A DNA stretch of 64,000 nt, taken from an uncultured bacterium. Its GTDB lineage: Bacteria > Bacillota > Clostridia > Lachnospirales > Lachnospiraceae. Both the position numbers and the translations under genes were made by a program. The stretch covers positions 109,704-173,703 of the forward strand of contig CAMXIF010000003.1 of assembly GCA_947243845.1 (NCBI GenBank), in the 5' to 3' direction. Of the stretch, positions 36,177 through 45,824 are shown in pieces. The notes beneath the pieces are model-generated. The model searched no databases, was not told the origin of the DNA, and saw only the letters and a list, made by a program, of their open reading frames with translations. How positions within the stretch are numbered: position 1 is the stretch's first letter; each line of letters starts with the position of its first letter.

Positions 36177-36235
36177 GGTACATTACCCCAATAATAAAAT
36201 CCACCTGTGGAATATTATTATTAGGATAATGTACC
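36177..36235 (-). terminator. Long hairpin terminator
   Basis: A 59-nt imperfect inverted repeat begins GGTACATTA and ends TAATGTACC, with a CCAC-CT-GTGG tip, and is followed on the minus strand by TTTTTT. It ends the transcript of the Cys-rich gene at 36269. With the promoter above, it accounts for most of the 317-bp gap before the desulfurase gene. Confidence 0.75.
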
Positions 36236-36268
36236 CTACCGGCACATCTCCGGCATCCGTCTCTACAA

Positions 36269-36712
36269 CTAACTCCTGTTATAAGCTTCTGCTATCAGAA
36301 GAGCCTTATCAGGAAAATTAGTTTTCAGATACATCAGATACTGCAGTGCACTGCCCTCATACTGCTGTACATCTCCCAGAAGGCCCACTTCATAGCAGCT
36401 GCGGATAACATTTATGATACATTCTTCCGTATGATCCTCTTTACAGTCTTTGCATTGCCTCAATATATGTGCGATTGCTGTTTCCAGTTCCGTTTCATCA
36501 AACAACTTAAAATCTGCGGTTGGGATTTTTTCCATCCCATTTACTACTTCTTTCTTTGGTTCTTTCTTATAATTGCTGATACACTGTTTGCCATACCCTA
36601 TGATGCAGTCATTCCTCTGGCACTGGCCACAGACATCTGCTTTCCGGCAACAGTTTTCAAGATCATCTCCTACCAGTTCAGCATCTAACCCTTTCTTATG
36701 TTCTTCAGCCAT
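36269..36712 (-). CDS. Cysteine-rich hypothetical protein
   Basis: This 147-aa soluble protein has a Cys-rich N-terminal third (CCRKADVCGQCQRNDC, then GYGKQC) and a second CKDCKEDHTEEC cluster near the middle, followed by a helical C-terminal part. The spacing suggests metal or Fe-S binding, but no known family is recognised. It has its own terminator and stands between the desulfurase and mfd on the same strand. Confidence 0.65.
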   Translation of the reverse strand: MAEEHKKGLDAELVGDDLENCCRKADVCGQCQRNDCIIGYGKQCISNYKKEPKKEVVNGMEKIPTADFKLFDETELETAIAHILRQCKDCKEDHTEECIINVIRSCYEVGLLGDVQQYEGSALQYLMYLKTNFPDKALLIAEAYNRS

Positions 36713-36829
36713 TTTTACTACCTCCGCATTTAATAAATAATCTGTCTAAGCATTGCGCATACGTACACTATAACACGGCGACCTCAAAACAAGCAATATC
36801 TCTCTTCCAATTTATCCGCTCATCTAATT

Positions 36830-39800
36830 TCATGATAAAAAAAGTTCTTCCATCTTCGCAAGCGCTCCCTCTGTCAGTGCAAGCAGTGTTTCTTCATCTT
36901 TCTCAATCACACCGCACTTTTTGTAGCGCAGACTGAAAGTAGGCGCCCCTTTGGGATCAAACTTCATCCTGCCCTCATAGGCCCCTATCAGCAGCGGAAT
37001 ATTCTCCACCCTGATAGATGCGTCTGTGCGCATGATGAAACGCACCAGTTCGTTCTTGCCTTTCACCTCCGGCATATATAATCTGTGGGCATGGGATCTG
37101 ATCAGCGCAATGCGCAAAAGATTTTCCACCGGTTTGGGTATCTCTCCGAAACGGTCCAGAAGTTCTTCCCGCATATCCTCACATTCCCTTTCATCCTCAA
37201 TGCCGGCAATCCTCTTATAGATATCCAGCTTCTGTACCTCATTGACAATATAGGAAGACGGAATATAAGCATCCACATCCACATCAATGACCGTATTAAA
37301 ATCTTCCAGGGTGGGTATGCCTTTCAGGTTCTTCACCGCCTCGTTTAACATCTTACAATACAGATCATATCCCACTGCCTGCATATGTCCGTGCTGGCTG
37401 CGCCCAAGCAGCGTCCCGGCTCCCCGGATTTCCAGATCGCGCATGGCAATCTTGAAGCCGCTGCCAAGTTCTGTAAATTCTCTGATAGCCTCCAGCCGCT
37501 TTTCCGCCACTTCCTTAAGCAGCTTGTTTCTACGATACATCAGAAAAGCATAGGCTGTCCGATTAGAACGTCCCACACGGCCCCTGAGCTGGTAGAGCTG
37601 GGATAATCCCATCTGGTCGGAATCGTGTATGATCATAGTATTCACGTTAGAGATATCCAAGCCGGTCTCAATGATAGTAGTCGCTACCAGCACATCTATT
37701 TCCCCATTGATGAAATCATACATAATCCGTTCCAGTTCTGTCTCTTTCATCTGCCCGTGAGCGAAAGCTATGTTCGCCTCCGGCACCAGTTTCTGGACGG
37801 ATGCCGCGATATCCGCGATGGTATTGACCCGGTTATAAACATAATAAACCTGTCCATCCCGTGATAATTCCCTGACAATGGCCTCTCTCACCAGTTCTTC
37901 ATTGTATTCACAGACAAATGTCTGGATTGGCACTCTCTCATCAGGCGCTTCCTCCAGAACACTCATGTCCCGGATACCCACCAGACTCATATGCAGTGTC
38001 CGTGGAATAGGCGTTGCTGTCAGTGTCAGCACATCCACATTTTCTTTGAGTTTCTTAATCTTCTCCTTATGCGCCACGCCAAAACGCTGTTCCTCATCAA
38101 TGATGAGAAGTCCCAGATCTTTATACTGGACATCCGCCGACAGTACCCGGTGGGTGCCAATGACGATATCCACCATGCCTTTCTTTACATCCGCTATGGT
38201 CTTTTTCTGTTCTGCCGCCGTACGGAATCTGGACAACAGGTCGATCCGTACCGGGAAGTCTTTCATTCTCTGAATAAAGGTATTATAGTGCTGTTGGGCC
38301 AGGATTGTGGTGGGTACAAGATATACCACCTGCTTGCCTTCCTGTACAGCCTTAAAAGCTGCGCGGATTGCAATCTCCGTCTTGCCATAACCCACATCGC
38401 CGCAGATCAGACGATCCATGACCTTGCCGCTCTCCATATCTTCCTTGGTGGCTGCGATCGCTGCCAGCTGATCCTCTGTCTCCTCAAAGGGAAACATTTC
38501 TTCAAATTCTCGCTGCCATACGGTGTCCTTGCCATATCGGAATCCTTCGCTCTGCTGCCTTAAGGCGTACAACTCTACCAAATCCTGAGCCACCTCATCC
38601 ACTGCCGTGCGAACCTTCGACTTGGTCTTCGTCCATTCCTGTGTCCCCAGTTTATTCAGCTTAGGCTTAGCGCCTGTATCGGCCGAAGCGTATTTCTGGA
38701 TTACATCCAATCCCGTGGCCAGCACATACAAAACACCGCCGTCCCTATAGGATATCTTCATGTAATCTTTCACGATATGATCCACTTCCACCTTTTCGAT
38801 ACCCTGATAAACACCGAGTCCATGGCTTTCATGAACCACATAGTCCCCCACCCGCAGTTCATTAAAGTCATTGATTTTCTGCCCATCGTAGATTTTTTTC
38901 TTTTTCTTCTTTTTCTTGGGCGCACCGAAGATATCGCTCTCCGCTATCACCATAAACTGCAGCAGCGGATACTCAAATCCCTTGAGCACCCTGCCATAGT
39001 AGGTCATAACCTCCCCCGGCTGTACCTCCCGCATGGGATCTTCCGTATAGAAAGCACTGATCTCCTGCTCTCGTAAGTCCTCTGCCAGCCGTCTTGCCCT
39101 GGTTCTGGAACCCGACAAGAGTAAAATACGGTATCCCTTTCTTTTATAGGCCTTCAAATCCCTTACCAGGGAATCGAAACTATTATTGTAGGAAGAAAGA
39201 CTGCGCGCCTGTACGGCGAACTTTTTATCCGTCTTGCATAAAGGATTGCGTCCATCCATTGTAGAGAGCGTCACCACTCTGCGGGCGGCAATCTTTGCCC
39301 CCACTTCCTCGCCGCCCAGCAGAATATCCATCTGCCCTGGCAGAATGTAACCCTTCTGCACCCTATGCGACATGCTCTCCCGAAACTCCATCTCCACTGC
39401 ATCCGTGTGTTCCTTAATCCGCAATGGTTCATCCAGAAAGATACAACTTTCCCTTCCATCAAAGCAGTCCAGAAAAGTCTCAAGTTCCGCATAAAAGTAT
39501 CGCACATAACTTTCCAGATTGACCACGTTATGGGAAAGGCCCAATTCCAGAAGTTCTTCTGTCAGTTCCTTCACCTGCGTCTCAATGCGGTGCGCCTCTT
39601 CCGTCTTCATCTGCCCCCGCAGTACCTGCGCCTGTTTTTTCCCTTCCGCTTTCACCTTCTCCAAACCTGCCCGAAGCTCCTCTTTAGAAAGAATCATCTC
39701 CGTAGCCGGATAAATGGTAATGGACTCCAGTTTTTCGATGGAGCGCTGGCTTAGGATATCAAAACTGCGGATAGATTCTACCTCTTCTCCCCACAGTTCA

Positions 39801-40372
39801 ATCCGGTAGGGATTCTCCTCCGTCAGATCAAAAATATCCACAATACCACCGCGGATACTGAACTGTCCCGGCGCTTCCACCTGATAGTTCTTCTCATAGC
39901 CCAATTCCACGAGACTGGCCGCCAACTCGCTCTCTACCAGACTGCTGTTCTTATCTATGGAGATGACATGCTCTTTCCACACACGGGCAGGCACCTGAGG
40001 CGCCATCAACGCATCATACGTGGTAATCACAGTCACCGGCACCCCCTCTAGCAGTCTCCGCAGGCATTTGATCCGCTCCATGACCAGCTGGTTGCCATGT
40101 ATATCCGCCTGAAAGAAAATCAGGTCTTTGGCCGGATACAACATGACATTCCTGTCATAAAATTGATAATCCTCATACAGCTCTTTCGCCTTCAGGTCGC
40201 TGAACGTGACAATGATCTTATTCCGAAAACCCTCGCCCAGTCCGTATACCATATGCAGCTTTTGGGAATCCACACATCCGCTTACCCCCACCACCGTCCG
40301 GTCATTTGCCAGCAGTTTTTTAATCTCCTCATATTCTCCTAACTCTTCTAACGGAGCCAGTAATGCCTTCAC
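36830..40372 (-). CDS. mfd: Transcription-repair coupling factor
   Basis: This 1180-aa protein removes stalled RNA polymerase and recruits UvrA to damage. Domains in order are the UvrB-like N-terminal part, the CarD-like RNA-polymerase-interaction domain (VGDYVVHESHGLGVYQGI), the RecG-like helicase core (GDVGYGKTEIAIRAAF, DEEQRFGV, TATPIPRTL) and the TRCF C-terminal domain. Eight consecutive lysines lie just before the CarD-like domain. It follows pth with 1 bp between the genes. Confidence 0.97.
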   Translation of the reverse strand: MKALLAPLEELGEYEEIKKLLANDRTVVGVSGCVDSQKLHMVYGLGEGFRNKIIVTFSDLKAKELYEDYQFYDRNVMLYPAKDLIFFQADIHGNQLVMERIKCLRRLLEGVPVTVITTYDALMAPQVPARVWKEHVISIDKNSSLVESELAASLVELGYEKNYQVEAPGQFSIRGGIVDIFDLTEENPYRIELWGEEVESIRSFDILSQRSIEKLESITIYPATEMILSKEELRAGLEKVKAEGKKQAQVLRGQMKTEEAHRIETQVKELTEELLELGLSHNVVNLESYVRYFYAELETFLDCFDGRESCIFLDEPLRIKEHTDAVEMEFRESMSHRVQKGYILPGQMDILLGGEEVGAKIAARRVVTLSTMDGRNPLCKTDKKFAVQARSLSSYNNSFDSLVRDLKAYKRKGYRILLLSGSRTRARRLAEDLREQEISAFYTEDPMREVQPGEVMTYYGRVLKGFEYPLLQFMVIAESDIFGAPKKKKKKKKIYDGQKINDFNELRVGDYVVHESHGLGVYQGIEKVEVDHIVKDYMKISYRDGGVLYVLATGLDVIQKYASADTGAKPKLNKLGTQEWTKTKSKVRTAVDEVAQDLVELYALRQQSEGFRYGKDTVWQREFEEMFPFEETEDQLAAIAATKEDMESGKVMDRLICGDVGYGKTEIAIRAAFKAVQEGKQVVYLVPTTILAQQHYNTFIQRMKDFPVRIDLLSRFRTAAEQKKTIADVKKGMVDIVIGTHRVLSADVQYKDLGLLIIDEEQRFGVAHKEKIKKLKENVDVLTLTATPIPRTLHMSLVGIRDMSVLEEAPDERVPIQTFVCEYNEELVREAIVRELSRDGQVYYVYNRVNTIADIAASVQKLVPEANIAFAHGQMKETELERIMYDFINGEIDVLVATTIIETGLDISNVNTMIIHDSDQMGLSQLYQLRGRVGRSNRTAYAFLMYRRNKLLKEVAEKRLEAIREFTELGSGFKIAMRDLEIRGAGTLLGRSQHGHMQAVGYDLYCKMLNEAVKNLKGIPTLEDFNTVIDVDVDAYIPSSYIVNEVQKLDIYKRIAGIEDERECEDMREELLDRFGEIPKPVENLLRIALIRSHAHRLYMPEVKGKNELVRFIMRTDASIRVENIPLLIGAYEGRMKFDPKGAPTFSLRYKKCGVIEKDEETLLALTEGALAKMEELFLS

Positions 40373-40373
40373 C

Positions 40374-40952
40374 TCATACCTCCTGCGCTTTCTTATTATA
40401 TAGATTCATGGCCGCATCCGGCCCCTGTGTGATTATAACTTCTATTGCTGCGGCAGCGTTCTTTACGCTCTCATCCATCACTTCCCGGTCCTTTGGCACA
40501 AAATGCCCAAGGACATAATCTGCCAGATCGCGTCCCTGCGGTTTCTCTCCCACACCCATCCGCACTCTCATAAATTCATCATGGCCCAGATGTTGAATGA
40601 TATTTTTAAGCCCGTTATGCCCGCCGGCACTGCCCTTTTTCCGGATCCGAATCCGCCCCACATCCAGGCTCACATCATCAGAGACCACAATGAGTTCCTG
40701 TTTCTCGTCCACCTTATAAAAGTCTATGACGGCCCGCACACTCTCACCACTTAAATTCATATAAGTCTGCGGCTTCACCAGCACCACTTTCTGCCCGGCA
40801 ATATAGCCCTTGCCGATGACAGCCTTATGTTTTCTCTCTCCCATGGCAATATCATATTCAGCCGCAATGGCATCGATCACATCGAATCCTATATTATGCC
40901 TTGTGTTCTGGTATTGCCTATCCGGGTTTCCCAATCCTGCAATAATATACAT
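40374..40952 (-). CDS. pth: Peptidyl-tRNA hydrolase
   Basis: This 192-aa enzyme frees tRNA from prematurely released peptidyl-tRNA. GLGNPDRQYQNTRHNIGF contains the catalytic His, and KPQTYMNLSGESV and GGHNGLKNI are the other family signatures. The pth-mfd pair is a common conserved arrangement in Firmicutes. Confidence 0.96.
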   Translation of the reverse strand: MYIIAGLGNPDRQYQNTRHNIGFDVIDAIAAEYDIAMGERKHKAVIGKGYIAGQKVVLVKPQTYMNLSGESVRAVIDFYKVDEKQELIVVSDDVSLDVGRIRIRKKGSAGGHNGLKNIIQHLGHDEFMRVRMGVGEKPQGRDLADYVLGHFVPKDREVMDESVKNAAAAIEVIITQGPDAAMNLYNKKAQEV

Positions 40953-41100
40953 AGTAACCTCATTCCTTATCTCAATTTTAACGTTGTATCCGCGTATTGG
41001 TATAAGACTGGACTTTGACTTGCCTGTTACATTGTATCAGTATTTTTGCATTCCTACAAGGAATGTTTCACCTTAATATTCCTGCGAAATAAAATGAAAC

Positions 41101-41130
41101 GGAGCGTATAGAAACAAGTCTACACGCCCC
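41101..41130 (-). terminator. Terminator of the sigma/anti-sigma operon
   Basis: On the minus strand GGGGCGTGTAGA and TCTATACGCTCC pair through 12 positions with wobbles around a CTTGTT loop, followed by GTTTCATTTT. It lies 27 bp past the anti-sigma stop codon. Confidence 0.7.
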
Positions 41131-41156
41131 TTGATTGTTTTATCCTCTATATGATC

Positions 41157-42065
41157 TTATCTGCGTATTACCGCCACTGCTTCTTCGTCCACAGTAAACT
41201 CCACCAGTCCCATATAACCAGGTGCAACTTCATACTCATCAAAGCAGATTACAATCTGTCCATGGTCATTCAAATAGAAATTCTGATTATTCTTAATCGC
41301 TTCAAACTGAAATCCAACATCTTCCTCAGAATCTACCCAGTATATCTTCATTTCGTCTTTTGCCATTTCATCTCGCATCTGCTTTTTGATATTTTCGCTG
41401 ATCGGCGTAACATAATCTGCCCCCTCTTTAAAAAGGTTCCCAAGAGATGCTATCTCACCTGTTGTCTTATCAATATGGTAATAATACTGATACTGGGTAC
41501 CACTTCCTGCAATCTCAGCCACATCCATCCTAAGCGCAAACCATGTATCTGTATCCGTCACTACCTCATGATCCACATAAATCCCACCATAGCTCTCACC
41601 TGCTTCCACCTGCTCTTCGAATCTGTCAATCAATCGGTCTGTCATCTCCTCAATGCTCTCATTGATTGTCATAATAGACGCATCGGTTTTAGCACTTTCC
41701 GCCCCGCCGCTGTGTTCTAACTGCACCTCCTGTATATCCGCCGAAAAATGTTCACTCTCATACTGATATTCCCGAATTGTTATTGCCTTAATCACACTTC
41801 CAAGAATCGGAATCTGTTCCATGGCATAAGCTGCTTCGGCTGATATATTCGGTATGACTACCAGCATAAATATGGCAGCCACCGCACCCCATCTTGCCAC
41901 TTTTCCAATCTTGCCACTTTGTGTTTTCTTTCCCTTCCCGGAAATAAGCCCCTTTCTTTTCATACTTTCCAATAACCGTTGCTTCTCTTCTGAAGACATC
42001 AGTTCCTTTTCTCTTAAAAGATCTTTTGAATCAACAGCATTACACATTTCATATAATCTGGACAT
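41157..42065 (-). CDS. RsiV-like anti-sigma factor
   Basis: This 302-aa protein has a cytoplasmic N-terminal part of about 75 residues, one membrane helix (WGAVAAIFMLVVIPNI) and an external DUF4163/DUF3298-type domain whose end (GQIVICFDEYEVAPGYMG) is typical. RsiV proteins hold an ECF sigma factor at the membrane and in Bacillus and Clostridioides release it when lysozyme binds. It follows the sigma gene directly. GAGGTG precedes the ATG and lies inside the apparent ancestral end of the sigma gene. Confidence 0.83.
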   Translation of the reverse strand: MSRLYEMCNAVDSKDLLREKELMSSEEKQRLLESMKRKGLISGKGKKTQSGKIGKVARWGAVAAIFMLVVIPNISAEAAYAMEQIPILGSVIKAITIREYQYESEHFSADIQEVQLEHSGGAESAKTDASIMTINESIEEMTDRLIDRFEEQVEAGESYGGIYVDHEVVTDTDTWFALRMDVAEIAGSGTQYQYYYHIDKTTGEIASLGNLFKEGADYVTPISENIKKQMRDEMAKDEMKIYWVDSEEDVGFQFEAIKNNQNFYLNDHGQIVICFDEYEVAPGYMGLVEFTVDEEAVAVIRR

Positions 42066-42097
42066 TTCCTACACCTCACTTTCCCTGACAATCTGTC

Positions 42098-42616
42098 TCA
42101 ACTGTTTTTTCCTCTGCTGATACGTCCATAAATCACTGTTTTACTCATATTCATCCGAGCTGCCACCTCATCCATCGTCAACTCTTCTAAGTAAATCATG
42201 CGAAAAATCTCCGCATCTTCATCCTTTAAATAGGAGAGGATCCGACTGGTCTCCTCCTTGTATTCCTGACGCAAAAACTCACGCCCTGCCGCTTCGTCTT
42301 CCCACTCTGGCATTTGCTCCATCAAGTCTTCCCTTGATGCATCTATATACTTTCTCACGTAAGTCAGCGCCTTAAACCGACACACACCAGCCAGCCAATT
42401 CTGAAACTTCGATCGTGTCGGATCAAAGCTGTCGATATTATCCCATACAGCTATCAGTGTATCATTCATACAATCATCCCACATATGCGGAAGCGATCGC
42501 ATCTGCTTCTTTACAACAGTTTTTAAAACCCAGCCGTAATGATCGATCACGTAGCACAATGCCTGCTCATTTTTCTTTTTCAACTGTTTCACAAAATTGC
42601 TCTCATTAATTTCCAC
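42098..42616 (-). CDS. ECF sigma factor, C-terminus apparently truncated by a frameshift
   Basis: This 172-aa protein has region 2 (MWDDCMNDTLIAVWDNI, FQNWLAGVCRFKAL) and region 4 (LTMDEVAARMNMSKTVIYGR). It ends in SRGKNS. If the run of six A at 42105-42110 (minus strand) held seven, the frame would continue as RGKKQLRQIVRESEV, stopping 3 bp before the anti-sigma ATG, the spacing expected of an intact operon. A recent mutation, a sequencing error or slippage at the A run are all possible. The partner is the RsiV-like protein, so a SigV-type lysozyme or envelope stress role is inferred. Confidence 0.85.
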   Translation of the reverse strand: MEINESNFVKQLKKKNEQALCYVIDHYGWVLKTVVKKQMRSLPHMWDDCMNDTLIAVWDNIDSFDPTRSKFQNWLAGVCRFKALTYVRKYIDASREDLMEQMPEWEDEAAGREFLRQEYKEETSRILSYLKDEDAEIFRMIYLEELTMDEVAARMNMSKTVIYGRISRGKNS

Positions 42617-42696
42617 ATGAACTACCGCCTTTCCCTTTGTTACTTATAATTCGCATCCAAAGAGATTTTTCTGACAAATATAAAAAATTTCATAAG

Positions 42697-42720
42697 AAAA
42701 AGACGCTTTCGCGTCCTTTT
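42697..42720 (-). terminator. Terminator of spoVG
   Basis: On the minus strand GGACGC-GAAA-GCGTCT is flanked by AAAA and TTTT pairs. This is a compact stem with a GNRA tetraloop and a T tail, just past the spoVG stop codon. Confidence 0.85.
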
Positions 42721-42738
42721 CTTTCCACATCATGCTTT

Positions 42739-43011
42739 TTACCCATCACCCGGTTCTAAAAGTGCTTTTTCATAGCTATCCAGAATGATTCTCTGGATTC
42801 TGTCGCGAGTCTCGGAATTGATCGGATGTGCAATATCACGATACTCACCGTCAGTAGCCTTCTTGCTTGGCATTGCTATAAAAAGACCTTTTTCGCCTTC
42901 GATTACTTTAATGTCATGAACCACGAATTCATCGTCAATAGTAATTGAGACGATTGCTTTCATCTTGCTGTCTTGAGTCATTTTACGCACGCGGACATCA
43001 GTAATTCTCAT
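42739..43011 (-). CDS. spoVG: Septation regulator SpoVG
   Basis: This 90-aa protein starts with [11 protein letters not shown] and contains the family core [19 protein letters not shown]. The length is normal for SpoVG, a small nucleic-acid-binding regulator of division and sporulation. The ATG at 43011 has GGAGG 9 nt upstream; the longer frame to 43080 is not supported. Confidence 0.96.
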   Translation of the reverse strand: MRITDVRVRKMTQDSKMKAIVSITIDDEFVVHDIKVIEGEKGLFIAMPSKKATDGEYRDIAHPINSETRDRIQRIILDSYEKALLEPGDG

Positions 43012-43188
43012 GAAGCTCAGCCTCCTTATCATATGATACCGGTCAGTAACCTGCCGGTTTTCACAAGCTTTTCCACACAAGTCATACTCATCAAGCCACG
43101 TAGCTTGTAATAAACATTTAGTTAATAATATTCATTCCCCCTACACAGTCAGTCCACTCCAGCTAGCATCCACTTCTTTAGTATACCA

Positions 43189-44307
43189 TCAGATTACATA
43201 TCTGTCATTATGTTCTACCACAATTTCGATTCCATTCTCACCTTTGTGGTAGGAGTTGGCACGAATCGTACCTCTACTCTCTACAATACAGTTCTCGATA
43301 TGTGTGTTATCTCCAATGTAGACATCGTTAAGAATAATGGAATTCTTAATATAACAGTTATTCCCAATATATGTCTCTTTAAAGATTACCGAATCTTCTA
43401 CGGTGCCGTTGACAATACAACCGCTGGAAATCAGGCTGTTTTTAATGCTTGCCCCCACGTTATATTTAGCCGGCGGCAAATCATCTACCTTGGAATAGAC
43501 ATCCGGGTACTGCTTGAAGAAATAATCTCTGATCTCAGGGCGAAGGAAATCCATATTGGTCTTAAAATAATCTTCCTCTGTCGCTATATTGCTCCAGTAT
43601 TCCTTAATCTTATAGCCAAATATCCTTTTCTGGTTCTTATAGCGGATCAGGATATCCTTTACGAAGTCGAAACGATCTTCCTCCTTACACCTTTCGATCA
43701 TCTCGATCAGCTGACGTCTTCTGACCACATAGATACCACAGGAAATCGTATTGGATTTCGCCACTACCGGCTTCTCCTCAAACTCTTCAATTTGGCACTC
43801 CTCATTCATCTTAACCGTACCATAACGTTCTACATTGACATCCTTATCCATGTCTTTACATACCACGGTAATGTCCGCCTTCTTTTCGATATGATACTCT
43901 AACACCTTGTTGTAATCCATCTTGTAGACACAGTCCCCGGATGCGATTACCACATAAGGTTCATGACTGTTCTTTAAGAAAGACAGGTTCTGTGCGATTG
44001 CATCTGCAGTACCACGATACCATGCATTGCTCTCCGCTGTCAACGCAGGAGTCACTACAAACAACCCACCCTGCTTACGTCCAAAATCCCACCACTTGGA
44101 AGAACTCAGATGCTCGTTCAGACTGCCCGCATTATACTGTGTGAACACCGCCACCTTATTGATATGGGAATTGGACATATTGCTAAGTGCAAAATCGATG
44201 CCACGGTAACTACCCGCGATAGGCATTGCACAAACCGCACGTTTCTGCGTCAACTGCTTAATCCTGTGATTGTTGCCGCCAGCTAAGATAATCCCTATTG
44301 CTCTCAC
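43189..44307 (-). CDS. glgD: Glucose-1-phosphate adenylyltransferase subunit GlgD
   Basis: This 372-aa protein resembles ADP-glucose pyrophosphorylase but has LAGGNNHRIKQLT in place of the catalytic GGxGxRL loop. It is therefore probably the regulatory subunit of a GlgC/GlgD heteromer, as in Geobacillus and other Firmicutes. It starts with a GTG that shares its G with the glgC stop codon TAG, so it is translationally coupled to glgC. A left-handed beta-helix of hexapeptide repeats forms the C-terminal third. Confidence 0.93.
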   Translation of the reverse strand: MRAIGIILAGGNNHRIKQLTQKRAVCAMPIAGSYRGIDFALSNMSNSHINKVAVFTQYNAGSLNEHLSSSKWWDFGRKQGGLFVVTPALTAESNAWYRGTADAIAQNLSFLKNSHEPYVVIASGDCVYKMDYNKVLEYHIEKKADITVVCKDMDKDVNVERYGTVKMNEECQIEEFEEKPVVAKSNTISCGIYVVRRRQLIEMIERCKEEDRFDFVKDILIRYKNQKRIFGYKIKEYWSNIATEEDYFKTNMDFLRPEIRDYFFKQYPDVYSKVDDLPPAKYNVGASIKNSLISSGCIVNGTVEDSVIFKETYIGNNCYIKNSIILNDVYIGDNTHIENCIVESRGTIRANSYHKGENGIEIVVEHNDRYVI

Positions 44308-45578
44308 TATTTATCACCTGCCTTAATCAAAGTTCTACCACTTGGAAGATTTCCGTTCTCGTAATCCTCGGCCGTAGTCACTCCGAAGACTACTGAATTT
44401 TTCCCTATGGTAATTCCTTTCGGAATAACGCTCTTCTCGCCTATCGTCACAATATCGTGATCGTAGATATGGGGATCTGTCTCATTGGGCACCGCATCCC
44501 CGATTCCCAGCTTCACATCCTTTTCAATCACTGTATTCTCTGCAACGATCGCCTTATACAGTTCGCAGTTCTCGCCAATGTGCGTCTGGTTCATAATGAT
44601 GGAATCCCTGATCACCGTGCCTGCCCCGATAGTAACGCCACAGCCAATCACAGAGTTATATACCTTACCGTTGATCTCACACCCTTCTCCTATGATGCTT
44701 CTCTCCACTACACTGTCCGATGACAGGTACTGCGGCGGAAGAATCTCACTCTTTGTGTAGATTTTCCAGTATTCCTCGTATAGATTAAACTCCGGAACAA
44801 TATCGATCAATTCCATATTTGCTTCCCAGAAAGAATGGAGTGTCCCCACATCTTTCCAGTAACCGTTAAACTCGTACGCATAGAGCGGCGCGCCCTTTTT
44901 ATGGCAATACGGAATCAGATGCTTTCCGAAATCCAGTCCGGGCTGCTCGGCGTTCGCAAGAAGGGCTTCCTTTAAGGTCTTCCAATTAAATATGTAGATA
45001 CCCATGGATGCGAGATTACTCCGAGGATTCTCAGGTTTCTCCTCGAAATCCGTAATCTTACGGTCTTCATCCGTGATCATGATGCCAAAACGCTTGGCCT
45101 CTTCCATCGGCACAGGCATAACGGCAATTGTCACCTCAGCGCCGTTCTGCTTGTGAAAATCAAGCATAACCTCATAATCCATTTTATAAATATGATCGCC
45201 CGACAAAATCAACACATAATCGGGATTGAAGCTCTCCATATAATCCATATTCTGATAGATTGCGTTTGCCGTACCAGTATACCATTCACTGTTCGCGCTC
45301 TTCTCATACGGAGGAAGCACCGTTACGCCGCCGATATTTCTGTCAAGATCCCAGGGAATACCGATACCGATATGTGTATTTAACCTTAGGGGCTGATACT
45401 GCGTGAGAACACCCACTGTATCAACGCCTGAATTAATGCAGTTACTCAGGGGAAAGTCTATAATCCTGTACTTGCTTCCAAAGGATACTGCCGGTTTTGC
45501 AACCTTTGATGTAAGTACTCCCAACCGGCTTCCCTGACCACCTGCAAGCAGCATGGCAATCATTTCTTTCTTAACCAT
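44307..45578 (-). CDS. glgC: Glucose-1-phosphate adenylyltransferase GlgC
   Basis: This protein of about 423 aa makes ADP-glucose for glycogen synthesis. [14 protein letters not shown] is the catalytic nucleotide loop, and [12 protein letters not shown] and FEEKPENP carry the substrate- and metal-binding residues. C-terminal hexapeptide repeats form the regulatory beta-helix. The ATG at 45578 has GAGGTG upstream. No other glycogen genes are in the window. Confidence 0.95.
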   Translation of the reverse strand: MVKKEMIAMLLAGGQGSRLGVLTSKVAKPAVSFGSKYRIIDFPLSNCINSGVDTVGVLTQYQPLRLNTHIGIGIPWDLDRNIGGVTVLPPYEKSANSEWYTGTANAIYQNMDYMESFNPDYVLILSGDHIYKMDYEVMLDFHKQNGAEVTIAVMPVPMEEAKRFGIMITDEDRKITDFEEKPENPRSNLASMGIYIFNWKTLKEALLANAEQPGLDFGKHLIPYCHKKGAPLYAYEFNGYWKDVGTLHSFWEANMELIDIVPEFNLYEEYWKIYTKSEILPPQYLSSDSVVERSIIGEGCEINGKVYNSVIGCGVTIGAGTVIRDSIIMNQTHIGENCELYKAIVAENTVIEKDVKLGIGDAVPNETDPHIYDHDIVTIGEKSVIPKGITIGKNSVVFGVTTAEDYENGNLPSGRTLIKAGDK

Positions 45579-45763
45579 ATTTATCACCTCTTATTTCTAA
45601 AAAAATATTCCACTCTAATTCTTTTGTTATATTAATAATATACAATATTTTATTTGTCTTTTCAATATCTTTGTCCATTTTTTACATAACCTATTTTACA
45701 GGATTCTCTGTCCTATCATTATTTTGTAAAATATGTATAAAATCTGTATATCTTAATTTCTTA

Positions 45764-45792
45764 TTGGTTTTTTTGCGTGAAATGAGTATAAT
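45764..45792 (+). promoter_or_regulatory. Sigma-A promoter of murC
   Basis: TTGGTT and TATAAT are separated by 17 bp, about 33 bp before the murC start. The remaining murC-glgC gap is A/T-rich and carries no other clear element. Confidence 0.7.
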
Positions 45793-45824
45793 ACTAGTAA
45801 AAAATGTAAATAGGGAGATACCCC

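Noticed and set aside
36177..36235. Miniature transposable element
   Set aside because: The inverted repeat has no target-site duplication that I can see and is followed by a T run on the minus strand, so a terminator explains it better.
38890..38935. Sequencing artefact in the lysine-rich stretch of mfd
   Set aside because: The eight Lys codons mix AAA and AAG and the frame continues correctly into the CarD-like domain, so it is a genuine basic linker.
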